NCBI RefSeq assembly: GCF_018691265.1
Contig: NW_024881296.1
Location: forward strand, 14,043,427 to 14,107,426
From: Tyto alba
Taxonomy: Eukaryota > Chordata > Aves > Strigiformes > Tytonidae
DNA: 64,000 nucleotides
Direction of reading: 5' to 3'
Shown here: one piece after another, positions 25,930 through 39,264 of the stretch
Layout of the letters: each line of letters begins with the position of its first letter
Position numbering within the stretch: the stretch's first letter is position 1
Notes under the pieces: generated by a model
The model's input: only the letters and a program-made list of their open reading frames with translations
Database searches by the model: none
Told to the model about the DNA's origin: nothing
Made by a program: the position numbers and the translations under genes

Positions 25930-26660
25930 TTCAGATTGAGTAAGTGTAATTAGATGATGAGAACCTCATGGCAGGGCGTGCCCTAGTTTCAGTCAAAGGT
26001 GGAACATTATTAAGTACCATTTACATTCAGAGAAACACCCACTTTTGAAATTGCTGATGCCAGTAACACATGCTTTGTATTTAACTCACTCCCTGAAATG
26101 GGAAGTCAGCGGCAGAACACAGAGTTTCTAATTTGCTTGCTGCCAGCACTGTGATTAATGGCATTTCAAAACACCCCATCAGCCAATTATGATGGATACT
26201 AAGCCTTTAATAGGAATCTCTGGATGGATCCTCATTACTCGGATTTAGTGCTCAGACCAGTTAGACCATAAATTATTTTCTCTCTGGGAAAAAGAGCAAA
26301 CTTCTCTGAGATATAATAAGCAACTTGAGCTTTTTGTTGTGTAGAAATCAGCTGCAGGAGCAGGGTCGTGGTATATTTTGTGCTCCTTGCCTATCAACAT
26401 GCAATTAGGAACAATCACTCTGCACCATAGGCCACCCTTTTTTGGGAGTGCGCTCCCTTTGGGTGGGTGGAGGAAAGGCTTCCGGCAAAAACCTAAACCT
26501 TAATTTAAGAAGCATTCTACCGCAAGCCCAAACTCCGCACCTTCACAAAATGGATGCATTGTAGTGTATTATTAATTTAGAAAAAATAGATCCAACTGCA
26601 ATATTACAAGTGTTTATGGTGATTTTAAGTCAGGCATAGTTTTTTCTTCTCCTCATGAAA
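25930..26660. promoter_or_regulatory. Enhancer-like AT-rich segment
   Basis: Repeated homeodomain-type cores are visible: gtgtaattagatgatg, gtgattaatggcatttc, cagccaattatgatgg, gcctttaatagg, taaattattttctc and tattattaatttag. Open frames are short and CpGs few. The texture is that of a developmental conserved non-coding element, probably two, split near the GC-richer 26,440-26,480 stretch. Inference only. Confidence 0.32.
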
Positions 26661-28497
26661 CCGTTGGGGAAGAGTATGGTTAGGTAGCTACGCTTCACTT
26701 GTTAGTTTGCTTGTGTTTAATTTATCCCAGAGTTTAAAATGAGAGGAGGGAATTCTGTACCCCAGAGTGAACAAGAACATGTGGGAGAACCATTTTCAGG
26801 TTTCTTTTATTTGCATATGCTCTGTTTTAAGTTTTGAACATAAGTTAATGCATGTGCACCTTGAAAAAAGAAGAGAATGTTTCTCTTCTCTATTACCTGT
26901 TGTATAAACACAGCAGTTGCTAGTGCAGGAGCCTCTCCAGTATCCAGAAGCAGAAGAGTGTGAGAAGCCAGTCCCAGCTGCTGGAGAAGGAGAGGTGCAA
27001 GGACTCCTGCGGCTGACACACACCAAATAATTATTCTAACAGAAGAATAATGTGCAAAAATATTTGATCAAATTACTTTTTAATACAGCGAAGCAGAGCA
27101 CTGTGGCTGGGGCACAATGAGATTTCCACACATGACCAGATCATCCATCCACTGATCCCAGATGCCTGCCACTGGGCCTGATGGGGATAGCTGCTCACTC
27201 AGGGCCCTGTATTGAATTATACTCATTTACAGCTCCCCAGAAGAGCTTGGTGTCTGCCTTTGGCAATGAGAGAGGAAGGAAAGAATGAAGCACTGGTGAG
27301 AGTCTACCCCTGGGCAGGAACAAGGCCACCTCCCGCAGCAAAGCCCCGTTCTCTGTCCCTCTGAACAGCCCCAGCTCCAGGTCTTGCCAGCCGACCCACT
27401 GGTCCTCAGCAGCACCACCACAGAAGCAACAGGACCATCCCTGAAATGTTTGAACCAAGTGCTCCTGCCCCAGTTTCAGATGACTCTTCGTGTCAGGGAC
27501 TGCCTTCATTCCAGTTCTGTACCACAAATAGCACAATGCAAGGCCAGGCCATGATCAGGGCTCCTAATCCCCACAGTAATAAAAAGAACATCCAAAAACC
27601 ATAATAATCTGCATTGTGAGATGAGCATGTGAGCATGGATCACTTCCAGCATTTCATTTATTTGATATCAAATCACTAGTTGCAGCACCATCCTGTGTGA
27701 TTGTCTGCTTTCCTCTCATCTCAGAGCACCCTGAAAGCCTGCTCTCCTCCCCTGGATAGGGAGTACCGAGGTGATGGGGATCCCTGCTGGATGTGGCTGG
27801 GGAAACCCCTCACCCCTGGCAGCAGTACTGCTGTGTCTCCTCCACACCTCACACTGAGGGGAGAATTTGTCTCAATTTCCTATTCCTCGAGCCTGGGCTC
27901 AGAGCGCTGCCTCTCATTAAAGGAGGAGTTCTGAGAGGCACAAACAGTGCTGTGGGATGTGGGAATAAGAGCAAGGAAGCAATAGGCGCAGTGTTGCTGG
28001 GTGGGTGATGCCCCATCTGATGATCCCTCCACCACACCCCGATGCAGGGCTTTGGGGACTGTAGGGTGACTCCAGGAGAGGGGAGTAGAGCAGTGAACAA
28101 GAGGAGGTGACTGCAGAATTGCTGAGGCCTGCCTAAACTAAGGGTGGTGAAACTTCTGTATTAGGGAATCACTTTGGTCTCTATTATAGAGCTTCTAATA
28201 AATGCCATCCATGTCTGCATCATTTTGCAAAGCATGTCAATAATTCATATTGACTCCATCCACCAGAAATTGTCTCACAAATCTGCATTTTCATATGGTG
28301 GCTGCCACCTGGGATTGATGCTGCACATGGGTTGGTGGCAGCAAACACCTGCAGAGGAGCAGTTAATCTGCAGGATCTTTATCACAGTTTCTTCAGAGCT
28401 GTGGCAACGTGAAGTACCGTTGCAGCAGCTAACACAGACCTAACCATCTAAGCCCACCTGCAAGCGCAGAAGATGGGGCCTTTCCCCTTTTGGCCCA
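26661..28497. other. Unique non-coding sequence
   Basis: No repeat or gene is recognised. Overlapping 60-113 codon open frames occur on both strands at 27.2-28.1 kb, a moderately GC-rich part. Confidence 0.5.
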
Positions 28498-29402
28498 TCA
28501 GTTAAACTTTGCTGCAGTGGCCAACAGTGACAACATGCTGTTATGCTCCAATGGATGTTTTGTCTCTGGTACAAAATGGATATGTTTGTGGTGGAAGAGC
28601 ACATGTGTACGTCTTGCTGCTGCAGCCGGGTCCTGCTGCAGAGACAGCTGGAGGCAGGACAACTGGCAGTAAGGCTCGACCAGCACCTTCCATCTCAGAT
28701 ACGGGTCCTTCTGGCCATCTGCACCATTCACCCAAGAGTCTCTTTGCAAGTTCCCAAGTATGGGTGGGACTCCATGAAAATTAAAAGGTGGAAACTGCTG
28801 CTTATGGGCAAGGTATAAGTAAGGACCAAAACCCACTCTCTCTCGGTAATGATATTGTCCAAGCCAATGTACTTCTCGCAGGTGTACCTGCTGATGGGAA
28901 ATGTAATGTGGTCTCCCCAGGAGCTGTTCAGCTTTGCTCTGCCCTGTCCCAGCTTGGGTGTCATCCTCAAGTGGGTAGTGAAGATGTTGAGGAAGGAGGA
29001 CAGAGGCTTCAATTCCCTTATTCCCTGCAGGTGTGAGGATCCAGGCACGAGAGTCACCTGGAGTTATTTGGTACAATGTTGGCTTGCCAGCTCCAGCTCA
29101 GCGACTGCTGTCCTGGGCTGCCCGTGTAAATGGCACTTTTCAGAGACAAGTGCTCTCTGCAGGCATCCCTTCTCAACACAGCAACTGGTCTCTCTCTTTC
29201 CAAACTCTGTCCCAGCCCATCACAGTCCCAGAACTTTCCTTTGGTAAGTGGGGAACACTTCTGGTGGCACATCAATGCTCTTCTCCTGAACAGGGCAGAC
29301 CAACACTTACTCCTTTTTTTCTCATGCCTCTTCACAGGACTTCAGCTGTGTCCCAGCCGAAGTTGGATGTCAGAGCCACACAGGTTTGGGCCTGTGCAAT
29401 GA
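28498..29402. other. Coding-like block, product unknown
   Basis: On the minus strand one frame stays open for 192 codons (29,076 down to 28,498). The exactly opposed plus frame is open from 28,531 to 29,247 with a single TAA at 28,816-28,818. The minus frame begins at a TTG and has no ATG until near its end, which argues against it as a stand-alone gene. On the plus strand a segment at 29,031-29,243 is bounded by a pyrimidine-rich tract ending in ccctgcag and by a strong gtaagt donor, and stays open for 71 codons. A second good acceptor (pyrimidine tract plus cacag) ends at 29,337. Joining the two in phase gives about 20 more codons and a stop at about 29,402. No domain is recognised. It may be a degraded pseudogene, a lncRNA exon or chance. 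Confidence 0.25.
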
Positions 29403-32400
29403 ATTTGTGTCATACCACATGAGAACAGGCCTTGTCGTGCCTGGCCTCACCCTGCAGCTTTCCTCCAGAGCTCCAGCGAGCCGGGCCACGGGGGCAGCTC
29501 GCCCAGAGCCCAGCACCTGCAGAACCTTCAGACATACACTGTTGTGTGCATGGAAAAAGCAGCCTGTGTATTCCAAGCTCAGAATCAACACAGCTGTCAC
29601 AAATTACAGACAAAAAGCAGGACATTTTTTTCCTGTAAGGGTCTTCTGCCCATCACCTGCTCACAACCAGGCTGCTCTTTGCTCCTCTCTTCCCCTCACA
29701 CCTGTAGCACTGTGGCATGATCAAACTATGAATGGGCTGAATCAAGTGATATTAAAAGAAATGGAAATGAAATATGCAGCTGATTTTTCCTGGCAGTATT
29801 CAATTCTCAGCTCTGCCAGAGAGCAAGGACCAGTAATCATTTCAGCAACTGAAATTCAAGCAGGCAGTACAGAGCCTCATGAGAATACATGATACAGCAG
29901 GAATCTATTATAATAGGTGACCAGGAGGAGGATGCATTGGGTGCTACCTGCATAAAAAGCTATCAAGTAAAGATGACAAAGTTCACTTCTTCTCAGGATC
30001 TGCTGGAAAGGATGTCAGTGCTGATGTAATCACTGGGCTACCTTTTAGTCTCCATGTAATCAACACTTTTCCAGGGGTTGAGAGTTCTGGGTTACTAACA
30101 GATCAATCAGTTCAGTTTGGTCATATGCCATGTCAGCTTTGTTTAGTACCATTGTCAGAAGTCATAAATCACAGCCCAAATGTACTTAATACTCCCAGTT
30201 AACAACATTTTTCCATTCTCCAATGGACACAGTAACAGCTGAGTCACCTGCACAAAATGAGTCAAAATACTTTTTCTCCTCTATACAAAAAGATCAGTGT
30301 TCTCTTTTTAGCAAGGGTTCATGAAGATTAAGTACTCAAATAATTTGCTAGTCAAAGTGAACTTCAAGAATGTCTCTGTAGCTAGCCCCAAACCAATTAC
30401 AAATATTGCTCTTTCCAGTATACCCCTTACAGCCAGAAACCTCATGTAAAAAAGCATTACTTCATTCCTATCCAAGAACAATAAGGCACATTTCTCTTCC
30501 AACAAGAATAGCAAAACCTCCTTTTGGCTCAGTGATTTGATCTGAGTTGGCATTTTACACTTCTGTGTATAGGTCTGTATAGGTTCTTCCATTGGTTACA
30601 TTTGTAAAGGAATTATGTTTATTAGGTAATCTCAATAATGGACTTGAAAATTTGCTGCTTGTGTATACAACAGCTGCTTTCTCTGCGGCTACTTGTGCCC
30701 ACCTTCAAAGCCCAGCCTGGCTATGCACATTTGGCCGAAACCCATACACTCCTCTCCCTCTCACTCCCATTTGTTCTGTTTGTCCTATTAGGGATATATA
30801 TCCCCTGATCTAGTTACATCTAACCCCTTGATAAAGACAAAACCGCTGCAGGATGCTTTGAAAGTACTGAGGCTGTCAACCCGTCTGGATGTTCCTGATA
30901 CATGGAAACCTAATAGGGGAGGATATGTTTCGACAAAAATAGTAACTTTAGCAAGATAGAATTTTTCCCAAAGTTTCACCTTCTGTGTCAGGGAGCTGAA
31001 ACATCCAGCTCTCTGTAGACCGTAGGCACCGGCTGGTTTTGCACTGCTTTTTTGCACAGTCCTCAAAGTCCTGGCCCGCAACTGCAATATCAAAAATGAA
31101 GCCTAGATTTAAATAACAGATGCGTTTTGTGCAGGGATGTGAACGCACATGGGCAGATCTAGGCTGGAAGAAGAGTGTATAAGGTGCAGTGGTGCTCAGT
31201 GGGGCGGTGGGTAGGGCTGGGCCGGGGGTAGGCTGCCATCACTGGTGACATACTGCAAAGGTACGGGCTGCAAATAAGAGCTGAAATCCCTCACCACCAG
31301 AAAGCAGACTGAAGGAGAAACCTAATTATGTCCTCACAGAATATTCTTCAAGAATCATTCCCAATATGATTTTGCCTTAGAGCGTTTCCCACATGTGTTA
31401 CAACTCAGGTTTATCTTGAATATTGCAACAGTAAAACACTTTGCTAGATCTTTCCTGCCCCTTAGCCAGATAACTCCAGATGATTTTTTCCTGTCAAAAG
31501 GCTTGTGAAAATCTGGCTGTAAGTTAGATTTGAGTACAGTCACTGTCCCCAAGCACTCCTTTTAAGCTTGAGGTAATAAGTAATATGTCACCAATGGGCA
31601 AAAATATCTTGCTTATAAAAGCATAATGCATCTTTAGTATGCCCACTAAAATGCAATAAAGAGACTTTTCCTTAGACACAAAAGAGTGGTAGCTCAATGC
31701 TACTGCTGTGTTCAGGGTGCAATAACCCTAAGATAGGTGTATTCCTGAACACGGTGCTTACCATTCACCTTATACTCCATTGATTGTTGCTTTCAGTTAT
31801 ACTGTTGCTTTGTATCTGGCATACATCAAAGAAAGTGACACCCACATGAACTCAAAAAGCCATTAAAATCCCACATAGTTTCCCTTCAAAGAGCATTTAT
31901 GGAAATAGCAAGATCTATAAGCCATTAGAGGAAGACAAGAATAGATTCTGGTAGAATTGGTTTTCAGCCCTTTCTGTTGTCAACCTCAGAGACTTCAAGG
32001 ATGCTTAAAAAGCTACAGAAACAGTGCTTAATGAGTCATTTGAGAAAAAAAAAGGTAAAAATGTTGTTTACTATGAACCATTTGAGAGAGTTTTAAATGA
32101 TTCTTTTGAGCATCAGTATTGTTTTTACATGTAAATAAATTTGTTGAGGTGCAGGTTGGCAAAATCAGAAAATAAAGCCGAACATGTGTTGCTTTGCACC
32201 AGCTGCCTAGCTTAGCTCATCTCGATGCGATGGGGTGAAATTGAAGATCCTCAGTGATATGTCTGAAAGTAGGGACTTTTTTACATTGTGTGGCTTTGGT
32301 GGGAACTTGCTCACTGGCTGTGAGCTGACTCTGGGTCAGCTGCCTCCAGCCGTCCTGCCCCAAGGAGAGGTGTGGTCAACAACACCCTGTCCTCATTCCC

Positions 32401-35400
32401 CACCAAAGTGCAGCTGCTTGACCTAAATTTGTTTGAAAAGCCCCTTCAACTTGAAAGGAGGGCAGATTTGTATTTTCTTCTGCAGTTCTGCCACGTGGGA
32501 GGTGCCTTGCTAAATTAGTCTGCTAACAAGGTAGCTAGCTGTTTAAATAACATCCAAGAAATGCCACTGGTACTTTATAAACTTGACAGAGATATCTCTT
32601 GTTGTTGTTTACTTCTGACCTTGACCCAGTCTGCTCCTCATCTAGTCCATTGTAAGCAAAACAAAAATAGCAGAGCCTGAAGTTGTCCTTCATTCCTTAG
32701 ATACTCATTCCCCTATCAGCCTCTGTAGGAATGAGTCCATGAGATGGGTATGAAGAAGCCCTAAGAGAACTTGCTCTTCTTTCCTTACACCACCAGCCTT
32801 TCAGAGCTGCTCATTCACTTCAACCCAAAACTCGGGAATACAGCTTTAGTCAAGCAATTAGCAGTCCTCCAGCATGTCTGCCACATACACATCATCGATA
32901 GCCCAGGTTGCCTTCCACTTAGAGCCACCAGTCACAGGGCTTCACTGCAATTGGAAGAATGATGAATGCTTACACCTCATATTGACTCCAAATAGAGCTG
33001 ATTGAAATAGTTTGGTAGAAATGTTTATTCATGTCAAAAAATAAACAGTTTGAGATGAAAGGAAAGTATTTACAAATTAAGTCAAATTTGTTGAAGTTTC
33101 ACACACACCTCCCACCTTCCCCTCCCATGATAAGGTTTGGGAAAGTAAGGGAAGATATTCTGTCATCTTTTGAAACAAGATTTGCTAAATAGGAGTGACC
33201 CACATTTGTTTTGCAAGATTTCAAACTCCCCCTCATGAAACAAAACATTTTGTTTTGGACTGAACAAAGTGTTTCATTGAGCCTTAAACGTATTTTACAC
33301 AAAGCTCCTTTCTGTGAGAAATTCAAAGCATTTTCATGCTGACTTGACACCAAATTGCTAATTTTTTTTGCACAGTTCCAAGGGTCTGGGTTCTATCTAG
33401 CAACCAGGAAACATTGAAATAATTACTGTTATTGAGATGGCTTGGAGCTACTTCTCATACTTTAAGAAATCCCCTTGCAATAAAACCTGCTGCCAGGCAA
33501 AATTCATCAGGCAGCGTTAGGAGAACATGGGATGAGTTTTGAGTATGCTCGGGTCAGATTTCAAGTTCAATCTGACAAGCCTGTGGCTGTAAACTAGCAG
33601 GAACTGTCAGTTTTGAATATATTTCCATTTGGGTTCTGCAGTGTGTTGGGGCCTGTTATTCAGACATAGATCTGTGGAGCTGAAGTCACAAGGACTGAAA
33701 CTTGATTTAGAAACCGAAGTTGGTTGGCATGTTTCCCCAAACTGAAATCCCTATCATAAAATCTTAAAGAAGTAAAAACCTTAAATGTTTCTCCAGAAAG
33801 AGAGAAAACTCGATTCAAAGAAGACCTGTCAGCATGCCACTTCTATCATTTAGTTCCTCTTTTATATATAGGTCATATTAAAATACACGTCTATGTGATT
33901 TTAAAAACATCTCAACTTCTCCCTGGGTAGCATCACTGATTCGAGTGGCACCTCTAGGTATAAACCACAAAAACCTCTTTGTGAGATGATGGATCTACAG
34001 ACACATTGTGAAAGAAGGTCTGAAAACGGTCCAGAACACTGTCAACATTTTAAATTTCAAAAGCTTCTTTCAACCATTGGTCTTGATGTGCAGACTCCTA
34101 CTTTTCTAATCCAGACTAACTTCCTATAGAAACAAGGGAGATTGTGCATGAGTGAGGATTAAGTGAAATTAGAGAAAGGGCCTGTGTTTAATCCATGATT
34201 TTCTGCTAGGTACATGTGTGAAAAAAACCCAATGTATGCATATCCCTGTTCAGCACAGCTCAGCACATAGATGATTTTTCAGTTTCATCATTGAAAAAAC
34301 AAAAAGGAAGAGGAGGAAATTAATTCATCTGATAGCATATAGAAAAAGTTCAGGGATTTTTGTCAAGTCAAATTTTAAAAATTACTTTATTTATTCTGGA
34401 AATGTGTTGTTTACTTTTGTTTTGGGGTAGAAGCTTAATTTTGGCCTATTTAATCCTTGTTTGACTTGATCCCTTAAAAATGGGATCAGTTTTAAAGTTA
34501 AAGCTGTATTTCAGAATGGACATCAGACTCTGTAATTTAAAAATACCAGAAAGAAATGCATCAACTTTTTTTTCTAATTCTCTATTTAAAAAGAAAATGA
34601 TTTTTTTGCCTCAAATTCACAATACTTAAAAAAAGTTTTTGGTGAATGTATGTTAAAAAAAAAAAAAGAAAAAAAGAAAGTCTTATATGGTAAATTTTCT
34701 TCTGTTATTTAATACGTTTCTTCAAATCACTGTAGCTAATTTTTAGTGTCCTCACTGGGCAGTCTGGTATGTTTGATTTATTTTCTTTACCATAAAGGTT
34801 TCAGAGGCCTAAGGGCACAGCCAAACTGCCTATGGTCGATCATAAATTATGGGTCAGGTAGAAAACAGCAACACAACCAATACCCTTTATTTCACCAAGA
34901 AGAGAAATATGGAAGATATCCCATACAGGGGCAAAGCTCAGATCCTAGCCAAGCAGTCTAGCTGCTGAGAAGGACCTTGGCACGTGAGATGACAGCAGAC
35001 AGAACCTGAGGGACCTGGGGGCTAGCAAGGCCACCCAAAGGTGCTCAGAAGAGAAGTGCAGCACCAGATGGGTGGTGGTGGGGATGGCAGAAGGAGCTTG
35101 GCACCACCTGGTGCTGTACCTGTGGTAGGACAGATGCCACCACAGCTCACGGTCTCTTGTCACAGCTCAGCAATGAGACCTTCTCCCCCTGCCAAGCTTC
35201 CTGGGTGCAGGAGTTTCCAGGATGGCTCAAGGTCTGTCCTGTATGGTTAACCTTGTGTTTAGCCATAAAAAAGCATGGGATGACGGGAAGTGTTATCATC
35301 CAGGCTAGAGGAAGGGATTAGTGTCCCATGGCGGGATGCTGGGATGACTGCCAGAGGGTGGGGCTCCAGCAGCCAGTTGACTTAAGCTCGAAGCCCCCTC

Positions 35401-35689
35401 CCAGCCCAAGAGGGGAATCCTGTGTGTGGGGATGGAGTCCAGAGAGGACCACCATTACAGCTAATGTTGAGTTAACTCTGCACTGTAGGAGAGCTGATTC
35501 CTCCCCTCAGACCTCAGACCACCTCTCTGCTCTGCAGCCCAGACCTGGTGGTGCTGGAGACTACAGTCACACCATGGCTGCCATGTGTAGGGTTCCCATG
35601 TTTTGTCCAGGGCACCGGCCTCCAGAAAGTAAAATAAAACTTAAAAAATGGCCAAAATCCACTTGGATGACACTTTCTTGAAAAATAAG
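29403..35689. other. Unique non-coding sequence
   Basis: A 168-codon plus-strand frame covers 29,386-29,892 but shows no family. A perfect 14-base palindrome lies at 30,791-30,804 and a 9-bp inverted repeat at 31,708-31,752. AT-rich text with A runs lies at 34.3-34.7 kb (A13 from 34,655). A GC-richer part at 34.95-35.6 kb has short open frames on both strands. No mobile element is recognised. Confidence 0.5.
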
Positions 35690-36060
35690 ATGTGATGTTT
35701 TGATGAAATAGAGCTAATTACATGGTACAACACAATGGCTAATGTGACATCGTGTATAGGATTTTATGAATTCAGCTTATGGTCCAAAGCCATTCAACAA
35801 ACACCAAAAAGGTACATGGGGTAAAAAAAAGGGCTTTCCAAGTTTGTTGCTTAGCACAGTGCAATAATTCATGTGCAGTTAAGATGTGCAGCACACGTTT
35901 CTAATTCATTTAGATGTCAATCAGGAATAATTGCTGCAGTCAATGAAGCTATGCCAGCGTAACAGATACAGAAGAGACTAGCACTTCAACTCTCTCGGTT
36001 TACCCAGCTTCATGTTACTGACAATATTGCAGATTCTATGCATTTTTAGAAACACAGGTT
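35690..36060. promoter_or_regulatory. Enhancer-like segment
   Basis: AT-rich, frame-poor text with gctaattacatgg, gcaataattcatgtgc and tctaattcatttagatgtc motifs. Motif texture suggests a conserved non-coding element, but nothing here proves it. Confidence 0.25.
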
Positions 36061-38816
36061 TTCCAGCATAATTGCAATAGTTGGAATAATTTTGCATTTT
36101 TCAATTCTTTTTTATGAAACAAAATCTTGCATTCTAAACCCAGAACTTCCCTTGGCTTCTTTCTATTCATGGTGTTCCCACTCCAGAGGAAGCATTTGTC
36201 TGAATGTATTAGCAATATTGTCTAGCCTGACTTCAAATTTATTAATTTATTTGGAAGGGGCTGGAAGAAACAAAATCTTCTCACTCTTGGATGTAATCGT
36301 TGGTCCTCAAGGAAAAGCCCTCTCCCGCCACAGCAAATACATTTATTTTCATGCAGTTCATGGCCTCTGTGATCTCTGGTTCCATATGGTCTTAACTTGA
36401 TGAAGAATATGCAGCTACACACTCTTTTTAGGAGTCCAGTGTGACTTGTTTAAACATGGACCATTATTAGTGTGTGTCAGGAGGCATGCATTGTAGTAGT
36501 CACACTGACAAAACAGGGGAAGGTTACTGCAGGCGAAATTATTCTGTGCATATTCTGTGCATACACTGCACAAGAAAATTATTCATCAGCACACCCTGAT
36601 GAGCCCTTTTAAATGGGGCTCAGTGTGATAAGGTGGATGTTGGATTGACCTGAGATAACAGCTTCAGTGTTGAGAAGGAGCAGTCGAGTCTGAAAGTTTG
36701 AAGAAAACTGTGGAGGTAGCACAGACTACTCTCAATCTAGGAGACAATATTGGTGAAAACCAGTTTTTCCTCCCGCATTCATAAAATGCTCCTAATCTTC
36801 TTTAAACTTCTTTTTTCCTCCTGAAGGCCAGTATGGATTAGCGTTCCTTGGACAGGCTTTGAGTATTTTATAAAGCATATCTACCAGCACTTCAAAAACA
36901 TTTACATTAAGTGCTGGACAGTAGCCCATTCTCACAGAACATATTTCATTTGGTCACACCACAGTTATGTATTGTCAAGAGCCCTATTATCAGCCAATAA
37001 CTGCACCTCATTTTACTTCCTTGATGCATTTTATCACAAGCCAAGTGCTGACATCCTTGTGTGGACATAACTCCTACTTCAGTGACTGATGAGAGTAACT
37101 GCCAAACCTCTGCAGATGAAGGTATCCATGAGCTCAAATTCAGGCTGGGCTCAGGGTGATTTGAGATTATGTGAACTAAATTCAGTGACACCCTTGAGAG
37201 AAATGTCTTCAGACAAGGTGTGGCTATTTTCCAGGATATTGCACGCCTTCCTAATTACAGGGCCATTGACTGCATCGTACCACCGTACTGTGCCCATCAG
37301 TAGGAATCAGGATCCACCAATTAGAACAAAGGACTGCAAGTGACCATCAGATTATCAGTTTCTGTACATGTGGTCTTCCTCTTCCTAGGAGGCAGTAACC
37401 CATATGTAAAGCAGGGTCTCTAATAATTTTCTAATAATAATTAGGCCATATAGGTTTGCAAAGCACTCTTTGGTTGAAGTTCATCTAGGAAAATATTACA
37501 AACTGTCATCACATTTTACATTTTGAAGCTATGCAGTGTTCTAATCCACTGCTGTGCTGTGACCTGTGAAACACTTCCAATGTTAGGGCACTAGAATTTT
37601 TCTGCTCTAGAAATCAGAGCTAGAAGCTGTAGCAAATAATACCCTGAGTAGAAGCCTGTATTTGTAAGCATGCAGAACTGATGACAGGTTTTCATCTCCC
37701 ATCCATAAGCATTACAGAGAGTAGGAGAGGAAAGGCTATCATTCCATTCTGCACATTTTCTAATGGAATGCTTCCACATTTCTGTGTCCAAGACCCCCAG
37801 TCAGAGTGGATCCACTCTAAACACCAGCAGTTGTTAGTCCTGCTCCTGGGTCATTTGTGAGTTAGCCTTGCTAGGCTGGGTTCCTGTTTTAGAAGTGGCA
37901 CACACTTAATTTCTTACGTATTTTTACACTGTTATATAATGCTTCTTTCACGTGAAAATACACTTCAATATAAAATGACAATATACCATTACAAAACAAA
38001 AAGTTCTCATGCTCCCCGTAGCTAACTAGTAGACTATTCTTTTCTCACTGCAGAGTACTTAATATGCTTCAGCCTCTGCCTTTCCTTATCAGGTTTCCCC
38101 TTTCATTCAGCTGAAAACTTCTTATTTTGCATTCTCTGTTTGTTCTTGTGCCTTATCCGCTTCCAACTTAATTGACTAGAAAAGCTCACAGTAACATCAA
38201 TGTCATTTAGATGAGACTCTTTCTCCTCCTCTTCCCCTAAAATGTAAATAGTTGGTGTCTTTGTTTCCTAATTTTTTTGTGGCTGTTCTAAGACATGGCC
38301 TATGGATTGTGCAGATGGTGCAGGTTGCTGACACTACTGCCCAGAGCAAAGCTGCTGCTGTCCCCAGCCAACTCATGAGCAGGACTATGATCCGTAGTCA
38401 TAGCCTGCTCATATGTCTGGGGTATAAACCCCCACATTTTATAATGTATTGGGATAAGCATATAATGTGCCTGTTCAATACATTATGTTCATTGGAGATG
38501 ACAAGAAATATTTAAAGACTGGAGTTCATTTGTGCCCTGTTTCCTCATCAAGAAGGAGGAAATGTTTTTAATGCCTAGTTGGTTTAGCAGTAGGAGTAGG
38601 CATGCTTTTTGTGCAGAACCAGACTGGGTATCAACCAAGCCCAAATCTTTAAGATCTGGCTACAACCAGCTAGGAACACCCAGAAAGATATTGGTATTGT
38701 CAAGTCTTTGATGGGTAAGGCTGAGGTTTCAGAGTGTGCAAGGCGAGCTCTGGCCCTGACCTGACCCCAGCCAGATCCCTGCTGTGTTTCAAAATTAGCT
38801 AAATCACAGCCAAGAC
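36061..38816. other. Unique non-coding sequence
   Basis: A tandem doublet of attctgtgcat lies at 36,541-36,562. A 10-bp inverted repeat (cagtgtgact / agtcacactg) spans 36,437-36,507. No gene or repeat family is recognised. Confidence 0.5.
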
Positions 38817-38836
38817 TTTTTTTTTTTTTTTTTTTT
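38817..38836 (+). repeat. Poly-T tract (T20)
   Basis: Twenty uninterrupted T residues. No retroposon body is recognised next to it. Confidence 0.9.
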
Positions 38837-39264
38837 CCTCTCCTTAAATGAATATTTCCCTTCTCAGTGTGGAGTACACTAGGTGCTAGTGAAAGAAACA
38901 TGCACTTTTTAAAGTAAGTATTCATTCCTTTCCAATTTACCTCCAGCTTTGAGCTCCTGTGTTTCTCAGGGAAAGATGTTGTTTCTCTTTGCTCTCACAG
39001 GCCTTGTAGTTTTGGGAGCTCTGCTCTGGGCACAGGGAGAGCCTTAGGTCATCCCACACACCCGAGCACCATGACCCACCCTCCCTCTGCTGCTGGAGAA
39101 AGCTATTTCCCCTGTGATAATTTGCTGGAACCTGGCATGCTCCCATCACCCACCAGCCCCAAAACAACCTTTATTTGCATTAAATCACCAGCGAGTATTG
39201 CCCAGACACTGAATTAGCAAATATGGCTGTGGCCAAAACATGCCTTCCAGAGGGGTACTGATTT
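38837..39264. other. Unique non-coding sequence
   Basis: Nothing is recognised between the poly-T run and the CR1 relic. Confidence 0.5.

Noticed and set aside
29386..29892. 168-codon plus-strand frame
   Set aside because: Its first part would be read only if the acceptor at 29,337 were used in a phase that does not follow from the preceding candidate exon, and no domain is seen.
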